Shown: positions 28,601-37,022 of the stretch, piece by piece | Position numbering within the stretch: position 1 is the stretch's first letter | Layout: the number at the start of each line of letters is the position of its first letter | Assembly (NCBI GenBank): GCA_014804485.1 | Contig: JAAUZT010000006.1 | Location: 47,232-111,231, forward strand | DNA: 64,000 nt | Source: Lachnospiraceae bacterium | GTDB taxonomy: Bacteria > Bacillota > Clostridia > Lachnospirales > Lachnospiraceae | Reading direction: 5' to 3' | Notes under the pieces: model-generated | What the model was told of the DNA's origin: nothing | The model's input: the letters and a program-made list of their open reading frames with translations, nothing else | The model's database searches: none | Position numbers and translations under genes: made by a program

Positions 28601-28970
28601 TTTCACGGTACAGGATATCAACTTCATTAAGGGAACCAGAGAGATCGAATCGCATGTATATTATAAAGATGATAACGGCGGCGAAGTGATCAACGTGGAC
28701 GGCGAAGATATCAGGGTTAACCGTCTTGCGGACTATATGTTTAACGCCAAGGACGGAAGCCCGGTAGATGCCTCTAATCTGACCAGCGGCGGTATCTATT
28801 ACATTCAGGTGCCGAGGGACATCATGAAGAAGTGTGAGGATGGGCTGGATCTTTACTTTGAGGCACAGAGTACCATTACCACCAATACGACAAAGAAAAA
28901 TGTATATACCACCGAAAAGGTATATGCTAAGCTGAAGGTATTACAGGCGTATTTGTTCAATTTGGAGTAA
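22695..28970 (+). CDS. Giant secreted T4P-locus protein, DUF5057-like, with acidic low-complexity tracts
   Basis: N-terminal hydrophobic signal (AAAAVAGLSAAAVVMTAVLSDVMEAEAA), FVILEVVPDRAAAEIGYLVSGYEPI, Asp/Ser/Asn/Gly tracts, C-terminal FNMLILGFSDSYGDFSG...SGKSVLFAHDTTSYF. ATG 22695 in the ORF opening at 22644. DUF5057 assignment is from memory. Confidence 0.7.
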   Translation: MKRMIRNRKKLNGKRIAAAAVAGLSAAAVVMTAVLSDVMEAEAADTLLGIEKLRTRYKESGREFVILEVVPDRAAAEIGYLVSGYEPILCEWDEEEMVWSNWKNTLCELPARSREAFVEDKKNELREYYAKQGIEKNFPVEAIEDKYEEGEPRQEGFERIVSDGARKTGWFEKISGTPAEGTDRYQVAFDYKGPFGNESLEFEDTLYYTVSSATKITSTMKIESDRPIYVKTGDIYEYCGTWEEVNSVVTASFSEDSSEKDEEEEEKPKPDDGKNDGDNKNDDGSGDENSGDSGSGDEKEDNDGSGDDSSNEDNNGGDDSSNEDNNGGDDSGNEDNNSGDDSGNEDNNGGDDSSNGDSNGSGNGDNNSGSNDDSNGGSDSNDQPEGAGNDISNDDVAKTTTSIFASLREGKWFKLVADDTPADGSGDNTGADDQLKPSEGEGSNSDSDVDKPDKDDNTDKDQSDSDGNTDQDNTNPDDADEDDSADSDETETDDNSDPDKDEPAADDPVEDDESDKNTFAVGEAGEYYLVAFERQSAEEDPALGTPMYAVKGKNDIVLSEDGEYVFVEWDESMGYNQPIQEYTFAGKEIWCKNTFKSNEWFKKYVLNMDKADYDDFRIKVLTFTPQELNDMEKIPNFDFLYLNSGLRVDGLEDGGDISGNDIDTGDDGNTDNGDANGDDGNNEGSGSENKVSADAGNEIMTKLLAAESLQGQWRRLVADDNPEGNTDGLGTDSTLENDNGSDTDSDSATAEGSDADSNSGDSGDSDKDSSSGNVGDSDAGSDSESNGSSDTGSGLENAGDSDTDSNSENSDDSETGDDSGSKDDDDAGEVSISENNIGSDKKTVKASSDGDSDIVDEKVHNYSADNDLSDEVLKYFFDITIAGAKPCLVDGSILYAKDDSGSIAVNEELQNTNIFRLSAMLCQDNLSEWYEQHRANYTRLSVTQLMNGIVEDADKNFVEEQVYCRFGNGSDSIINDLFYDATIYKDGGEIEPGFQCVLDEIKLDNLYREADTSGNYKPLSTSISQAKAVRHILNYRDRRKVETKKDIRVLEIQPAMADTPELTLDQLKEWAPGVETADITVMTTAEFIGKIEKLNETYDLIYIGTSKDHLNMRYWMDRNYTGKPDKNHIPSGTAFNDADMDGLIYCNIGDLRVTYMPLAGQLDTEYWNNNRNENVYYYNYMRYGGNDITEEKKEALLSFLDGSYPVIIADDFIEQPATIYEDIEYRASRVNLAEGEYTQKDLQALGVPARVISSLKVKKGYRVTVFDQDNFQGNSAVFTKDEINFVTTASQGNWNDRVVSLIIEREENAEPSRRIDEDHIDNCTYLYEFVKKALDDKYVNFYTWGDIGEDSELFKFYLNRPKVSLTETAVGGEVKEGSDIYYINSDMNGRYSLNYRFKIQNEGTASYNTKYRCKLYIDVNSDGKFSAQEEIEDISITQNGGSVSADALYADRSYILSRQVPMGYKGLLPWRLEITQADNPNIYTSMSGFTKLEGMEQEQIKVLQIGRDVIKDVDWWGREWERLFDLGEEIRTPGTIYNTLVYGGTIDGVYYEGITKDFDIDVTFKTIPEYEQEYAANPEYLKDFNMLILGFSDSYGDFSGDAETGAMGSIIDFVNSGKSVLFAHDTTSYFNYEKKGGGYPNFNGVGYPWRDNHNDTRSHDQYHWASTLNTYFRNLVGMDRFGILSTGTLQRGDVLREGTEAFKEVVESRYDVAYKPKSGKKETVPQVHGYTYQLINAKDLAADGGQQKIDYNRWELDMSKANNWKFSNTYRNIRYDKVYYAGGASENDRYGEVVSPYNGEIDQLYVNQVNRGQIVEYPYKLQERFEVAMTHGQYYELDYTADDDGDGQSDLVVWYCLGSRGANGAETIYSQSPNDVRNNYYIYNKGNITYTGMGHSAAQNLRYTVEEAKLFINTMIASYQAGIKDPQISVLKQGLPESEEMKLLYRYYDAVNDFSLNDAVASDGYEKIYFTVQDINFIKGTREIESHVYYKDDNGGEVINVDGEDIRVNRLADYMFNAKDGSPVDASNLTSGGIYYIQVPRDIMKKCEDGLDLYFEAQSTITTNTTKKNVYTTEKVYAKLKVLQAYLFNLE
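23613..23777 (+). repeat. Five tandem 33-nt in-frame units (DDS[SG]NEDNNGG-type, 11 aa)
   Basis: Units at 23613-23645, 23646-23678, 23679-23711, 23712-23744, 23745-23777, differing at a few positions. Confidence 0.92.
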
Positions 28971-29032
28971 CAGGCAGGGAAGTACTTCAGGAGAAAGGAA
29001 GCTTGGAAATAAAACAACAGGGGTAAAAGGGC

Positions 29033-30727
29033 ATGGATTTTAACAGAAAAAAGATACGTCTTGGCGACGTGCTTGTCAACAGCGGTGTTATTACACAGGA
29101 ACAGCTTGAAGAAGGATTGAAGCGCCAGAAGGGCAGCGGACGGAAATTAGGAGAAACTCTGGTAGATGAGGGGTTCGTGACAGAGGAAGCGATTGCCAGG
29201 GCATTAAGCAGCCAGCTTGGCTATGAAATGGTGGATCTGCAGAATGTGGCGATACCGGACGATATTCTGAAGCTTGTGCCCGGTAATGTGCTGGAGCGCT
29301 ATAAGGTACTGCCTTTCGAGTATGCGCCGGACAATATGAACGTGCTGCATGTGGCGATGGCTGATCCGATGGATATGGCCGCGATGGATGATATCACGAT
29401 CATCACTAATCTTCAGGTGGAACCGGTGGTGTCCACGACAAGAAGCATCATGCTCGCTCTGGATAAATATTTCGGCAATGTGGAAGTTAATTCCGCATTG
29501 GAGGAATATACGAGGGAGAAAGAAAGCCAGATGGCTGAGCAGGAGGATATGTACAGCGAAGACGTGAACAATTCTCCTATTGTCCAGCTTGTTAAGACAA
29601 TGATCGACCAGGCGGTCAGACAGCGTGCTTCCGATATTCATATAGAGCCGATGGAGCGTCAGGTGCGTATCAGATACCGTATAGACGGTGCTTTGTATGA
29701 GAAAGTGACCTACAGCATCCGGCTGCTTCCGGCGATGGTTGCCAGAATCAAGATCATCGGCGGCATGGATATCGCAGAGAAGAGGAAACCACAGGACGGG
29801 CGTATCACACAGATTGTAGACAGACAGGAGTTCGATATCCGTGTTTCGATTCTGCCTACAGTATACGGCGAGAAAGTGGTTATGCGACTTACCTCGAAGA
29901 ATGCGCTCACCAGAGAGAAGAGTCAGTTAGGATTTAAGCCCAAAGAGCTGAAACAGTTTGACCATATCTTGCGGAATCCGCATGGTATCCTGCTGGTTAC
30001 GGGACCTACCGGAAGCGGTAAGTCAACGACACTGTATACGGCGCTCAGTGAATTAAATAAGGTAGATGTTAATATCATCACCGTAGAAGATCCTGTGGAG
30101 GCAAATATTGACGGAATCAATCAGGTGCAGGTGAATAACAAAGCGGAACTGACTTTTGCCAGTGCCCTGCGTTCCATTTTGCGACAGGACCCGGATATTA
30201 TCATGATTGGTGAGATCCGTGACCAGGAGACGGCGTCCATCGCCGTTCAGGCGTCCATCACGGGACACCTTGTAGTATCTACGCTGCATACGAACTCGGC
30301 GGCAGGTACGATTACCCGTCTGATGGATATGGGAATCGAGCCCTATCTGATCGCGGATTCCGTAGTGGGTGTTATTGCACAGCGACTTGTACGCCGGCTC
30401 TGCCCGGAGTGCAAGAGAGCTAAGAAGCCGAATGAGGAAGAATTGGAGTTATTATGTCTTGAGCCGGATGCGGATGTCACCATCTATGAGCCCTGCGGCT
30501 GCTCTAAGTGCGACGGCACAGGTTTTAAGGGCAGAATCGGTGTCTATGAGATCATGGAAATCACGCAGCCGATCAAAAATATCATCAGCAAGAACGGCGA
30601 TGCCGAGGCAATCAAGGGCAAAGCTCTGGAAGAAGGCATGAATACGCTGCGTATGAGCGCTACCGAGTATGTGTTGGACGGAATCACTTCCGTCAATGAG
30701 ATGATGAAGGTTTCGTTCGACCTGTAA
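29033..30727 (+). CDS. pilB: Type IV pilus extension ATPase PilB (GspE family)
   Basis: RLGDVLVNSGVITQEQLEEGLKRQ N-domain, GPTGSGKSTTLYTALSELN, LRQDPDIIMIGEIRD, CPECKR...CGCSKCDGTGFKGRIGVYEI. Confidence 0.94.
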   Translation: MDFNRKKIRLGDVLVNSGVITQEQLEEGLKRQKGSGRKLGETLVDEGFVTEEAIARALSSQLGYEMVDLQNVAIPDDILKLVPGNVLERYKVLPFEYAPDNMNVLHVAMADPMDMAAMDDITIITNLQVEPVVSTTRSIMLALDKYFGNVEVNSALEEYTREKESQMAEQEDMYSEDVNNSPIVQLVKTMIDQAVRQRASDIHIEPMERQVRIRYRIDGALYEKVTYSIRLLPAMVARIKIIGGMDIAEKRKPQDGRITQIVDRQEFDIRVSILPTVYGEKVVMRLTSKNALTREKSQLGFKPKELKQFDHILRNPHGILLVTGPTGSGKSTTLYTALSELNKVDVNIITVEDPVEANIDGINQVQVNNKAELTFASALRSILRQDPDIIMIGEIRDQETASIAVQASITGHLVVSTLHTNSAAGTITRLMDMGIEPYLIADSVVGVIAQRLVRRLCPECKRAKKPNEEELELLCLEPDADVTIYEPCGCSKCDGTGFKGRIGVYEIMEITQPIKNIISKNGDAEAIKGKALEEGMNTLRMSATEYVLDGITSVNEMMKVSFDL

Positions 30728-30761
30728 CATATGTTATTTAATTTCATAATATACTTATTAT

Positions 30762-30795
30762 AAAGCCTCTCTGTGGATTCACAGAGAGGCTTTTT
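30762..30795 (+). terminator. Rho-independent terminator after pilB
   Basis: Perfect stem AAAGCCTCTCTGTG-gatt-CACAGAGAGGCTTT followed by TT. Confidence 0.92.
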
Positions 30796-30843
30796 GTGCC
30801 ATCTGCCCTCACCCATCTTTACATATATTTAATTTTTTTCCTC

Positions 30844-30872
30844 TTGCCAGCATAATAAATTTAGTGTATAGT
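30844..30872 (+). promoter_or_regulatory. Sigma-A-like promoter upstream of topA
   Basis: TTGCCA (30844-30849), 17 nt, TATAGT (30867-30872). Confidence 0.6.
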
Positions 30873-30916
30873 GGTTCACGTTGAAAGACCGATAAAAGGA
30901 AACAGGGGAATATGCT

Positions 30917-33016
30917 ATGGCAAAGTATTTGGTAATCGTGGAATCACCGGCTAAGGTGAAGACCATCAAGAAGTTTCTGGGTGCAAATTATGAGGTTGCT
31001 GCCAGTAACGGACATGTGCGGGATCTGCCGCGCAGCGTGCTGGGAATCGATGTAGACCATGATTTTGAACCCAAGTATATTACAATCAGGGGCAAGGGCG
31101 ATATTCTGGCAAATCTTCGTAAGGAAGTGAAGAAGGCCGAGAAGATATATCTCGCAACAGACCCGGACCGCGAGGGGGAAGCTATTTCGTGGCACTTGCT
31201 CGCGGCGCTTAAATTAGAGGATAAGAAGGTATATCGTATCACTTTTAACGAGATCACGAAGAGTGCGGTTAAAGAATCCTTAAAACATGCCAGAGAGATC
31301 GACATGGATCTGGTGGATGCCCAGCAGGCACGCCGCTGTCTGGACCGTATGGTGGGCTATAAGATATCGCCGGTTCTGTGGGCGAAGGTTAAGAGAGGCC
31401 TGAGTGCCGGGCGCGTACAGTCCGTGGCGCTTCGGATCATCTGCGACAGGGAAGATGAGATCAATGCTTTTATTCCGGAAGAGTATTGGACCCTGGAGGC
31501 TTCCTTCGCTGTGGAGGGCGAGAAGAAACCGCTGCTTGCTAAATATTACGGTACGGTTAATGAGAAGAAGACGATCGCCTCGAAGGAGGAACTGGAAGAG
31601 ATCAGAAAGAAGCTGGAAGGCGCCGAGTATCGTGTCTCATCTGTGAAAAATGGGGAGAGAGTGAAGAAAGCGCCTCTGCCGTTTACCACATCCACGCTGC
31701 AGCAGGAAGCAAGCAAAGTATTGAATTTCTCGACGCAGAAGACGATGCGGCTGGCACAGCAGTTATATGAGGGCATAGACATCAAAGGCAACGGTACGGT
31801 GGGTATCATTACCTATCTGCGTACAGATTCCACCAGAGTGTCTGCGGAAGCGGAAGCGGCTGCAAAAGAGTTTATAACCGCGGGATACGGCGAAGCGTAC
31901 GCTGCGGGCACGGAGCAGGGACCGGGCAGTAAGCAGAAGATACAGGACGCTCACGAGGCGATCCGCCCTACGGATATCAGCAGGATACCGCTTGAGATCA
32001 AAGAGTCTCTGTCCAGAGATCAGTTCAGACTCTATCAACTGATCTGGAAACGTTTCGTGGCAAGTCGTATGGCAGCGGCGGTCTATGAGACAACATCGGT
32101 GAAGATCGATGCGGCGGGACAAAGATTTACGGTGGCGGCATCCAAGGTGAAATTCGACGGTTTTATGAGTGTGTACACCGAGGATGACGAGAAGGAAGAG
32201 AATAATACAATGATGAAAGGGATAACAGGTGATACGAAATTATCCCTGATCGGATTGGATGAGAAGCAGCATTTTACACAGCCGGCGCCTCATTATACGG
32301 AAGCTTCTCTTGTGAGAGCGATGGAAGAGCTGGGGATCGGACGTCCCAGTACTTATGCGCCCACGATTACCACAATTCTCGCCAGACGGTATATCGTTAA
32401 GGAGAATAAGAATCTTTACGTGACGGAGCTGGGCGAAGTGGTGAACAATATGATGAAAGAAGCTTTCCCGTCCATTGTGGATGTGAATTTTACGGCGACC
32501 ATGGAAGCGCTCTTGGACGGCGTGGAAGAAGGGAATGTGAAATGGAAGACGGTGGTGGCGAACTTCTATCCCGATCTGGAGGAGGCTGTGGATAAAGCGG
32601 AGAAGGAGTTGGATGAGGTTGAGATCGCCGATGAACTCTCCGATGAGTTCTGTGATGTCTGCGGCAGACAGATGGTCATTAAGTACGGACCCCACGGCAG
32701 ATTTCTGGCTTGTCCGGGATTCCCGGAGTGCCGCAATACGAAGCCTTATTTCGAGAAGATCGGTGTGGAGTGTCCGAAATGCGGTAAGGACATCGTCTTA
32801 AAGAAAACGAAGAAGGGCAGGAAGTATTACGGATGTATCGATAATCCGGAGTGCGATTTCATGGTGTGGCAGAAGCCGGTGAACGACCGCTGCGGCCGCT
32901 GTGGTTCCATTTTGCTGCAAAAAGGAAATAAGCTCGTATGTTCTGATGAGAACTGTGGATTTATCAAGGATATGCCGAAGACGGAAACGTCAGATAATTC
33001 TGTCCGACGAAGCTAA
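30917..33016 (+). CDS. topA: DNA topoisomerase I
   Basis: YLVIVESPAKVKTIKKFLG, ATDPDREGEAISWHL, SAGRVQSVALRIICDRE, TYLRTDSTRVS; C-terminal zinc ribbons. Confidence 0.97.
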   Translation: MAKYLVIVESPAKVKTIKKFLGANYEVAASNGHVRDLPRSVLGIDVDHDFEPKYITIRGKGDILANLRKEVKKAEKIYLATDPDREGEAISWHLLAALKLEDKKVYRITFNEITKSAVKESLKHAREIDMDLVDAQQARRCLDRMVGYKISPVLWAKVKRGLSAGRVQSVALRIICDREDEINAFIPEEYWTLEASFAVEGEKKPLLAKYYGTVNEKKTIASKEELEEIRKKLEGAEYRVSSVKNGERVKKAPLPFTTSTLQQEASKVLNFSTQKTMRLAQQLYEGIDIKGNGTVGIITYLRTDSTRVSAEAEAAAKEFITAGYGEAYAAGTEQGPGSKQKIQDAHEAIRPTDISRIPLEIKESLSRDQFRLYQLIWKRFVASRMAAAVYETTSVKIDAAGQRFTVAASKVKFDGFMSVYTEDDEKEENNTMMKGITGDTKLSLIGLDEKQHFTQPAPHYTEASLVRAMEELGIGRPSTYAPTITTILARRYIVKENKNLYVTELGEVVNNMMKEAFPSIVDVNFTATMEALLDGVEEGNVKWKTVVANFYPDLEEAVDKAEKELDEVEIADELSDEFCDVCGRQMVIKYGPHGRFLACPGFPECRNTKPYFEKIGVECPKCGKDIVLKKTKKGRKYYGCIDNPECDFMVWQKPVNDRCGRCGSILLQKGNKLVCSDENCGFIKDMPKTETSDNSVRRS

Positions 33017-33053
33017 ATTGCGGACAAACTGAACAAAATGTGTTGAAAATACA

Positions 33054-33082
33054 TTGATAATGCTTAAATGTTGTGATAAAAT
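33054..33082 (+). promoter_or_regulatory. Sigma-A-like promoter upstream of codY
   Basis: TTGATA (33054-33059), 17 nt, TAAAAT (33077-33082). Confidence 0.55.
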
Positions 33083-33145
33083 TATTTTATGTTATAGGAA
33101 ATATCTACGTTCATGCACAACAGCTTAAATATAAGGAGTAAGAAA

Positions 33146-33931
33146 ATGAGCAGCGTTCAGTTGTTAGATAAAACAAGGAAGATCGGAAAACTCCTGCACA
33201 ATAATAATTCGGGCAAGGTTGTTTTCAACGATATTTGTGATGTACTTAAGGAAATACTGATCTCCAATGTCCTGGTGATCAGCAGAAAAGGTAAGGTGCT
33301 TGGAATCGGAGATTTGGACAGCGTGGAATCTATCACGGAGCTGATCGTGGATCACGTGGGCGGATTTATCGATCCCATGCTGAATGAGAGACTCCTGGCA
33401 GTATTATCCACGAAGGAAAATGTCAATCTTGAGACGCTGGGCTTCGAGAGTATCGACACGAAGAAATTCCGTGCGGTGATCACTCCAATCGAGATATCGG
33501 GAGAGCGGCTGGGCACCCTGTTCCTTTATAAATGCAATGAGCAGTATGATATTGATGACATTATCCTGTGTGAGTATGGTACTACGGTAGTAGGACTTGA
33601 AATGCTCCGGGCGGTGAGCGAGGAGAGCGCCGAGGAGAACCGCAAGCTCGCAGTGGTGAAATCAGCGATTGGCACGTTGTCTTTCTCGGAGATGGAAGCA
33701 ATCACTCATATCTTCGACGAGCTGGGCGGCATGGAGGGTATTTTAGTAGCCAGCAAGATCGCAGATAAGGTAGGAATCACGCGCTCCGTAATCGTTAATG
33801 CGCTGCGTAAGTTCGAGAGTGCAGGCGTGATCGAATCCCGTTCGTCGGGGATGAAGGGGACTTATATCAAAGTACTTAACGACGTAGTCTTTGATGAAGT
33901 GGAGAAATTAAAAGAGCAGGGAAGATATTAG
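33146..33931 (+). CDS. codY: GTP-sensing transcriptional regulator CodY
   Basis: SVQLLDKTRKIGKLLH, GAF-like N-domain, C-terminal wHTH ASKIADKVGITRSVIVNALRKFESAGVIESRSSGMKGTYIKVLND. Confidence 0.97.
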   Translation: MSSVQLLDKTRKIGKLLHNNNSGKVVFNDICDVLKEILISNVLVISRKGKVLGIGDLDSVESITELIVDHVGGFIDPMLNERLLAVLSTKENVNLETLGFESIDTKKFRAVITPIEISGERLGTLFLYKCNEQYDIDDIILCEYGTTVVGLEMLRAVSEESAEENRKLAVVKSAIGTLSFSEMEAITHIFDELGGMEGILVASKIADKVGITRSVIVNALRKFESAGVIESRSSGMKGTYIKVLNDVVFDEVEKLKEQGRY

Positions 33932-33936
33932 AATGT

Positions 33937-33985
33937 AAAAGGATTTACTTAGGAGGCGTCTCGTCAGATGGTAAATCCTTTTTTT
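33937..33985 (+). terminator. Terminator after codY
   Basis: AAAAGGATTTAC ... GTAAATCCTTTTTTT inverted repeat with T-run. Confidence 0.75.
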
Positions 33986-34027
33986 GTGACACAGAATTGG
34001 GAATTTGTGAAAATGAATCGAAAAACC

Positions 34028-34055
34028 TTGTAATTTTTGATAAATTATTTATAAT
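34028..34055 (+). promoter_or_regulatory. Sigma-A-like promoter of the fla/che operon
   Basis: TTGTAA (34028-34033), 16 nt, TATAAT (34050-34055), upstream of flgB. Confidence 0.65.
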
Positions 34056-34086
34056 GGAATATGGATTCTATTAATGTGGGAGGAGT

Positions 34087-34491
34087 ATGATTATGAGTAC
34101 CCTAGCAAATACCAATGTTTTTGACTATGTCAATGTGCTGGACAAGGCGATGGATGCATCATGGCTTCGTAACGATGCCATATCGAACAATATTTCCAAT
34201 GCCGACACACCGGGTTACAAGAGACAGGATGTAAACTTTGAGACACAGCTTGCCAAGGCGCTTCGCAGCTCCAGATACAAGAGTATGGATGCCAAGGTAG
34301 CGGATGTGAAGCTGAACCGCTTGAAACCTATTACATACACGGACTATTCAGGTTTCTCGTACCGTATTGACGGCAATAACGTGGACCCCGATACGGAGGG
34401 CGTATATCTTGCCAAGAACCAGGTGGTATATCAGGGACTGGAGCTGGCAGTGAATCAGGAATTTAAGAATCTGCAGGCAGTTATGAAATAG
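34087..34491 (+). CDS. flgB: Flagellar basal body rod protein FlgB
   Basis: LRNDAISNNISNADTPGYKRQDVNFETQL; first gene of fla operon. Confidence 0.95.
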   Translation: MIMSTLANTNVFDYVNVLDKAMDASWLRNDAISNNISNADTPGYKRQDVNFETQLAKALRSSRYKSMDAKVADVKLNRLKPITYTDYSGFSYRIDGNNVDPDTEGVYLAKNQVVYQGLELAVNQEFKNLQAVMK

Positions 34492-34505
34492 AAGGAGAAT
34501 TGACT

Positions 34506-34952
34506 ATGGGAATGTTTACGGCTTTTGATATCAATGCAACCGGTATGACAGCGGAACGTTTTCGTATGGATACGATATCCCAGAATATAGCGAATGCGAA
34601 TACGACCCGTACCGAGGATGGCAGCCCTTATCGCAGGAAGGTGGTTGTTTTTGAGGAGAAGAATTCCCAGACACCCTTCAGACAGGTGTTAAACCGGGCA
34701 ACGGATCGTTATTCGGGAACGGGAGTTAAGGTGACGGGTGTCTACGAAGATAAATGGACAGAAGGTAATATTGTGTATGATCCGTCTCATCCTGATGCTG
34801 ATGAGAACGGTTATGTTCATTATCCGAATGTGAGCACGATCACGGAGATGACGAACTTAATCGATGCAAGCCGCGCTTATCAGGCTAACGCGACAGCGTT
34901 TGAAGCCAGCAAGAATATCGCGACTACAGGATTAAATATGCTGAACGGCTAG
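34506..34952 (+). CDS. flgC: Flagellar basal body rod protein FlgC
   Basis: FDINATGMTAERFRMDTISQNIANANTTRTEDGSPYRRKVV; EMTNLIDASRAYQANATAFEASK. Confidence 0.95.
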   Translation: MGMFTAFDINATGMTAERFRMDTISQNIANANTTRTEDGSPYRRKVVVFEEKNSQTPFRQVLNRATDRYSGTGVKVTGVYEDKWTEGNIVYDPSHPDADENGYVHYPNVSTITEMTNLIDASRAYQANATAFEASKNIATTGLNMLNG

Positions 34953-34995
34953 TGAAGAGAATATAATATAAGGGTTTGTGTACGGAGGGAAGAAA

Positions 34996-35322
34996 ATGGC
35001 ATTGGATATTACAGAACTTTATAATGTGTCTTCGGGAGCGATTAAGGATGCTGCCAAGACGGCTGCAACCAATAAGCCTGAATCATATGCGGATCAGGGG
35101 TTTGACAATCTGTTACATACCGCCATCGACAATCTGGTTACGACGAATGATTATCTGTCGGATGCGGAGAACGAGAAGATCAAATGGGCGCTTGGTGAGA
35201 CCGAGAACACGCACGACTTAAGTATTGCCCTGCAGAAGGCATCTATAACTTTGCAGTATACGGTTGCAATCAGGGATAAACTTTTGGATGCTTACAAAGA
35301 ACTTATTAATATGCAGATCTAG
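34996..35322 (+). CDS. fliE: Flagellar hook-basal body protein FliE
   Basis: C-terminal HDLSIALQKASITLQYTVAIRDKLLDAYKELINMQI; position after flgC. Confidence 0.93.
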   Translation: MALDITELYNVSSGAIKDAAKTAATNKPESYADQGFDNLLHTAIDNLVTTNDYLSDAENEKIKWALGETENTHDLSIALQKASITLQYTVAIRDKLLDAYKELINMQI

Positions 35323-35406
35323 CGGCTGTGGGGAGCAGACTGCCGGATCGGTGCGCGCCTTGCGCAGGTAAGGGTATAAGGGAAGACTGAAGGAGAATGA
35401 GTTGCT

Positions 35407-37017
35407 GTGGATAAATTGTTAGAGAAGTTAAAAGAATTGGGGAATCGGCTGCTGGAATGGTGGAATCGGTTTACGGCGAAACAGAAGACGCTGATCGTTA
35501 GTGGGGTCGCTTTGGTAATCATAGCGATCGTGTTTGTCGTGTCCATGTTGACACAACCCAAATATGTATTATTACGGGAGTGCGAGACCACGAAGGAAGC
35601 GGCGGAAGTGCGGGATCTGCTGGAGGGCGAGGGCATGACCTACACGGTTTCGGACGACGGTCTTATGATCAAGATTCTTAAGGAAGAGTTGTCCGATGCG
35701 AATCTGCTTCTGGGCGCGAATAATATCAAGGCGGCAAGCTACGGAATCGAGAATGTGACGGACGGAAGTTTTTCCACTACGGAATCCGATAAACAGAAGA
35801 AATATGTAGTGTACTTACAGGAATATCTGGCTAAGGACATGATTTCCAAGTTTTCGGCGGTTAAGAACGCGTACGTGAAACTCAATATTCCGGAGAACGG
35901 CGGGACACTTCTTGATTCGGAGGCGGAGTCTTCCGCATGGGTGCAGCTGGAACTGAAAGATGAGTTTAATACGGACAATGCGGCGTATCTGGCCCGCGCA
36001 ATCGCAACGGCGATCGGCAATGACACGACAAATAACATCGTGATCACGGACAGCGAGGGCAATATGCTGTTCAGCGGGGATGATAATTATACGGTATCCG
36101 GTGCCGCCAACGCACAGCTTTCCGTGAAATCAGAGGCGGAGAAGCGGGTGATCAGCGAGGTACGCAAGGTACTGCTCGGCACGAAGGAATTTGACAATGT
36201 AGAGGTGGCGACCAATCTGGTGCTTGATTTCTCTACCACCAAGCAGACGAATCATAATTATTCCGCACCGGACGGTCGGACGGAGGGTATGACCGCACAT
36301 GAAGATATTTTCAGTGCGGAAAATACAAGCAATGTGGGCGGAATTCCCGGAACGGATTCCAATGATGACGATACTACATATGTGCTGGATGATAACGGTA
36401 ATTCTTCTTCCACACAGTCTGAGGAGTCGAGGGATTATCTTCCGAATGAGGAGATCATTACGAGAGAGACACCGGCGGGGTTGATTGACTACAGTCAGTC
36501 TTCGTTGACAGCTTCTTTAATCAAATACAATATTATCAGAGAAGAGGACGTTAGGACTCAGGGAGAGCTGGATGGTGTTACCTGGGAAGAATACAAGCTT
36601 GCTCATGCGGAACGTACTAAAATAGATGTAGATGAGGATTTCTATGCGGCGGTTTCCAATGCTACCGGTATTTCAACAAGCAGCATTTCGCTGGTAGCTT
36701 ATAGTGAGAATCTGTTCTTTGATGCAGAAGGTTCTAATATTACGGCGACGGATATTCTGCAGATTATTCTGATTATCGTGATTCTGGCGCTGCTTGCGTT
36801 CGTAGTGCTCAGAAGCATGCGTGGAGAGAAACACGAGAACGAAGAGGAAGAATTGGCAGTCGAGACACTTTTGCAGTCTACACCCGATACACAGTTAGCG
36901 GATATTCCGCTTGAGAATGAGTCGGAGGAGAGAAGACTGATCAATAAATTCGTGGAAGAGAATCCGGAGGCGGTAGCGAATCTGCTGCGCAACTGGCTGA
37001 ACGAAGACTGGGGGTAG
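35407..37017 (+). CDS. fliF: Flagellar MS-ring protein FliF
   Basis: Two TM helices; YTVSDDGLMIKILKEELSDANLLLG; AYVKLNIPENG; size and order. Confidence 0.93.
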   Translation: MDKLLEKLKELGNRLLEWWNRFTAKQKTLIVSGVALVIIAIVFVVSMLTQPKYVLLRECETTKEAAEVRDLLEGEGMTYTVSDDGLMIKILKEELSDANLLLGANNIKAASYGIENVTDGSFSTTESDKQKKYVVYLQEYLAKDMISKFSAVKNAYVKLNIPENGGTLLDSEAESSAWVQLELKDEFNTDNAAYLARAIATAIGNDTTNNIVITDSEGNMLFSGDDNYTVSGAANAQLSVKSEAEKRVISEVRKVLLGTKEFDNVEVATNLVLDFSTTKQTNHNYSAPDGRTEGMTAHEDIFSAENTSNVGGIPGTDSNDDDTTYVLDDNGNSSSTQSEESRDYLPNEEIITRETPAGLIDYSQSSLTASLIKYNIIREEDVRTQGELDGVTWEEYKLAHAERTKIDVDEDFYAAVSNATGISTSSISLVAYSENLFFDAEGSNITATDILQIILIIVILALLAFVVLRSMRGEKHENEEEELAVETLLQSTPDTQLADIPLENESEERRLINKFVEENPEAVANLLRNWLNEDWG

Positions 37018-37022
37018 GATAA

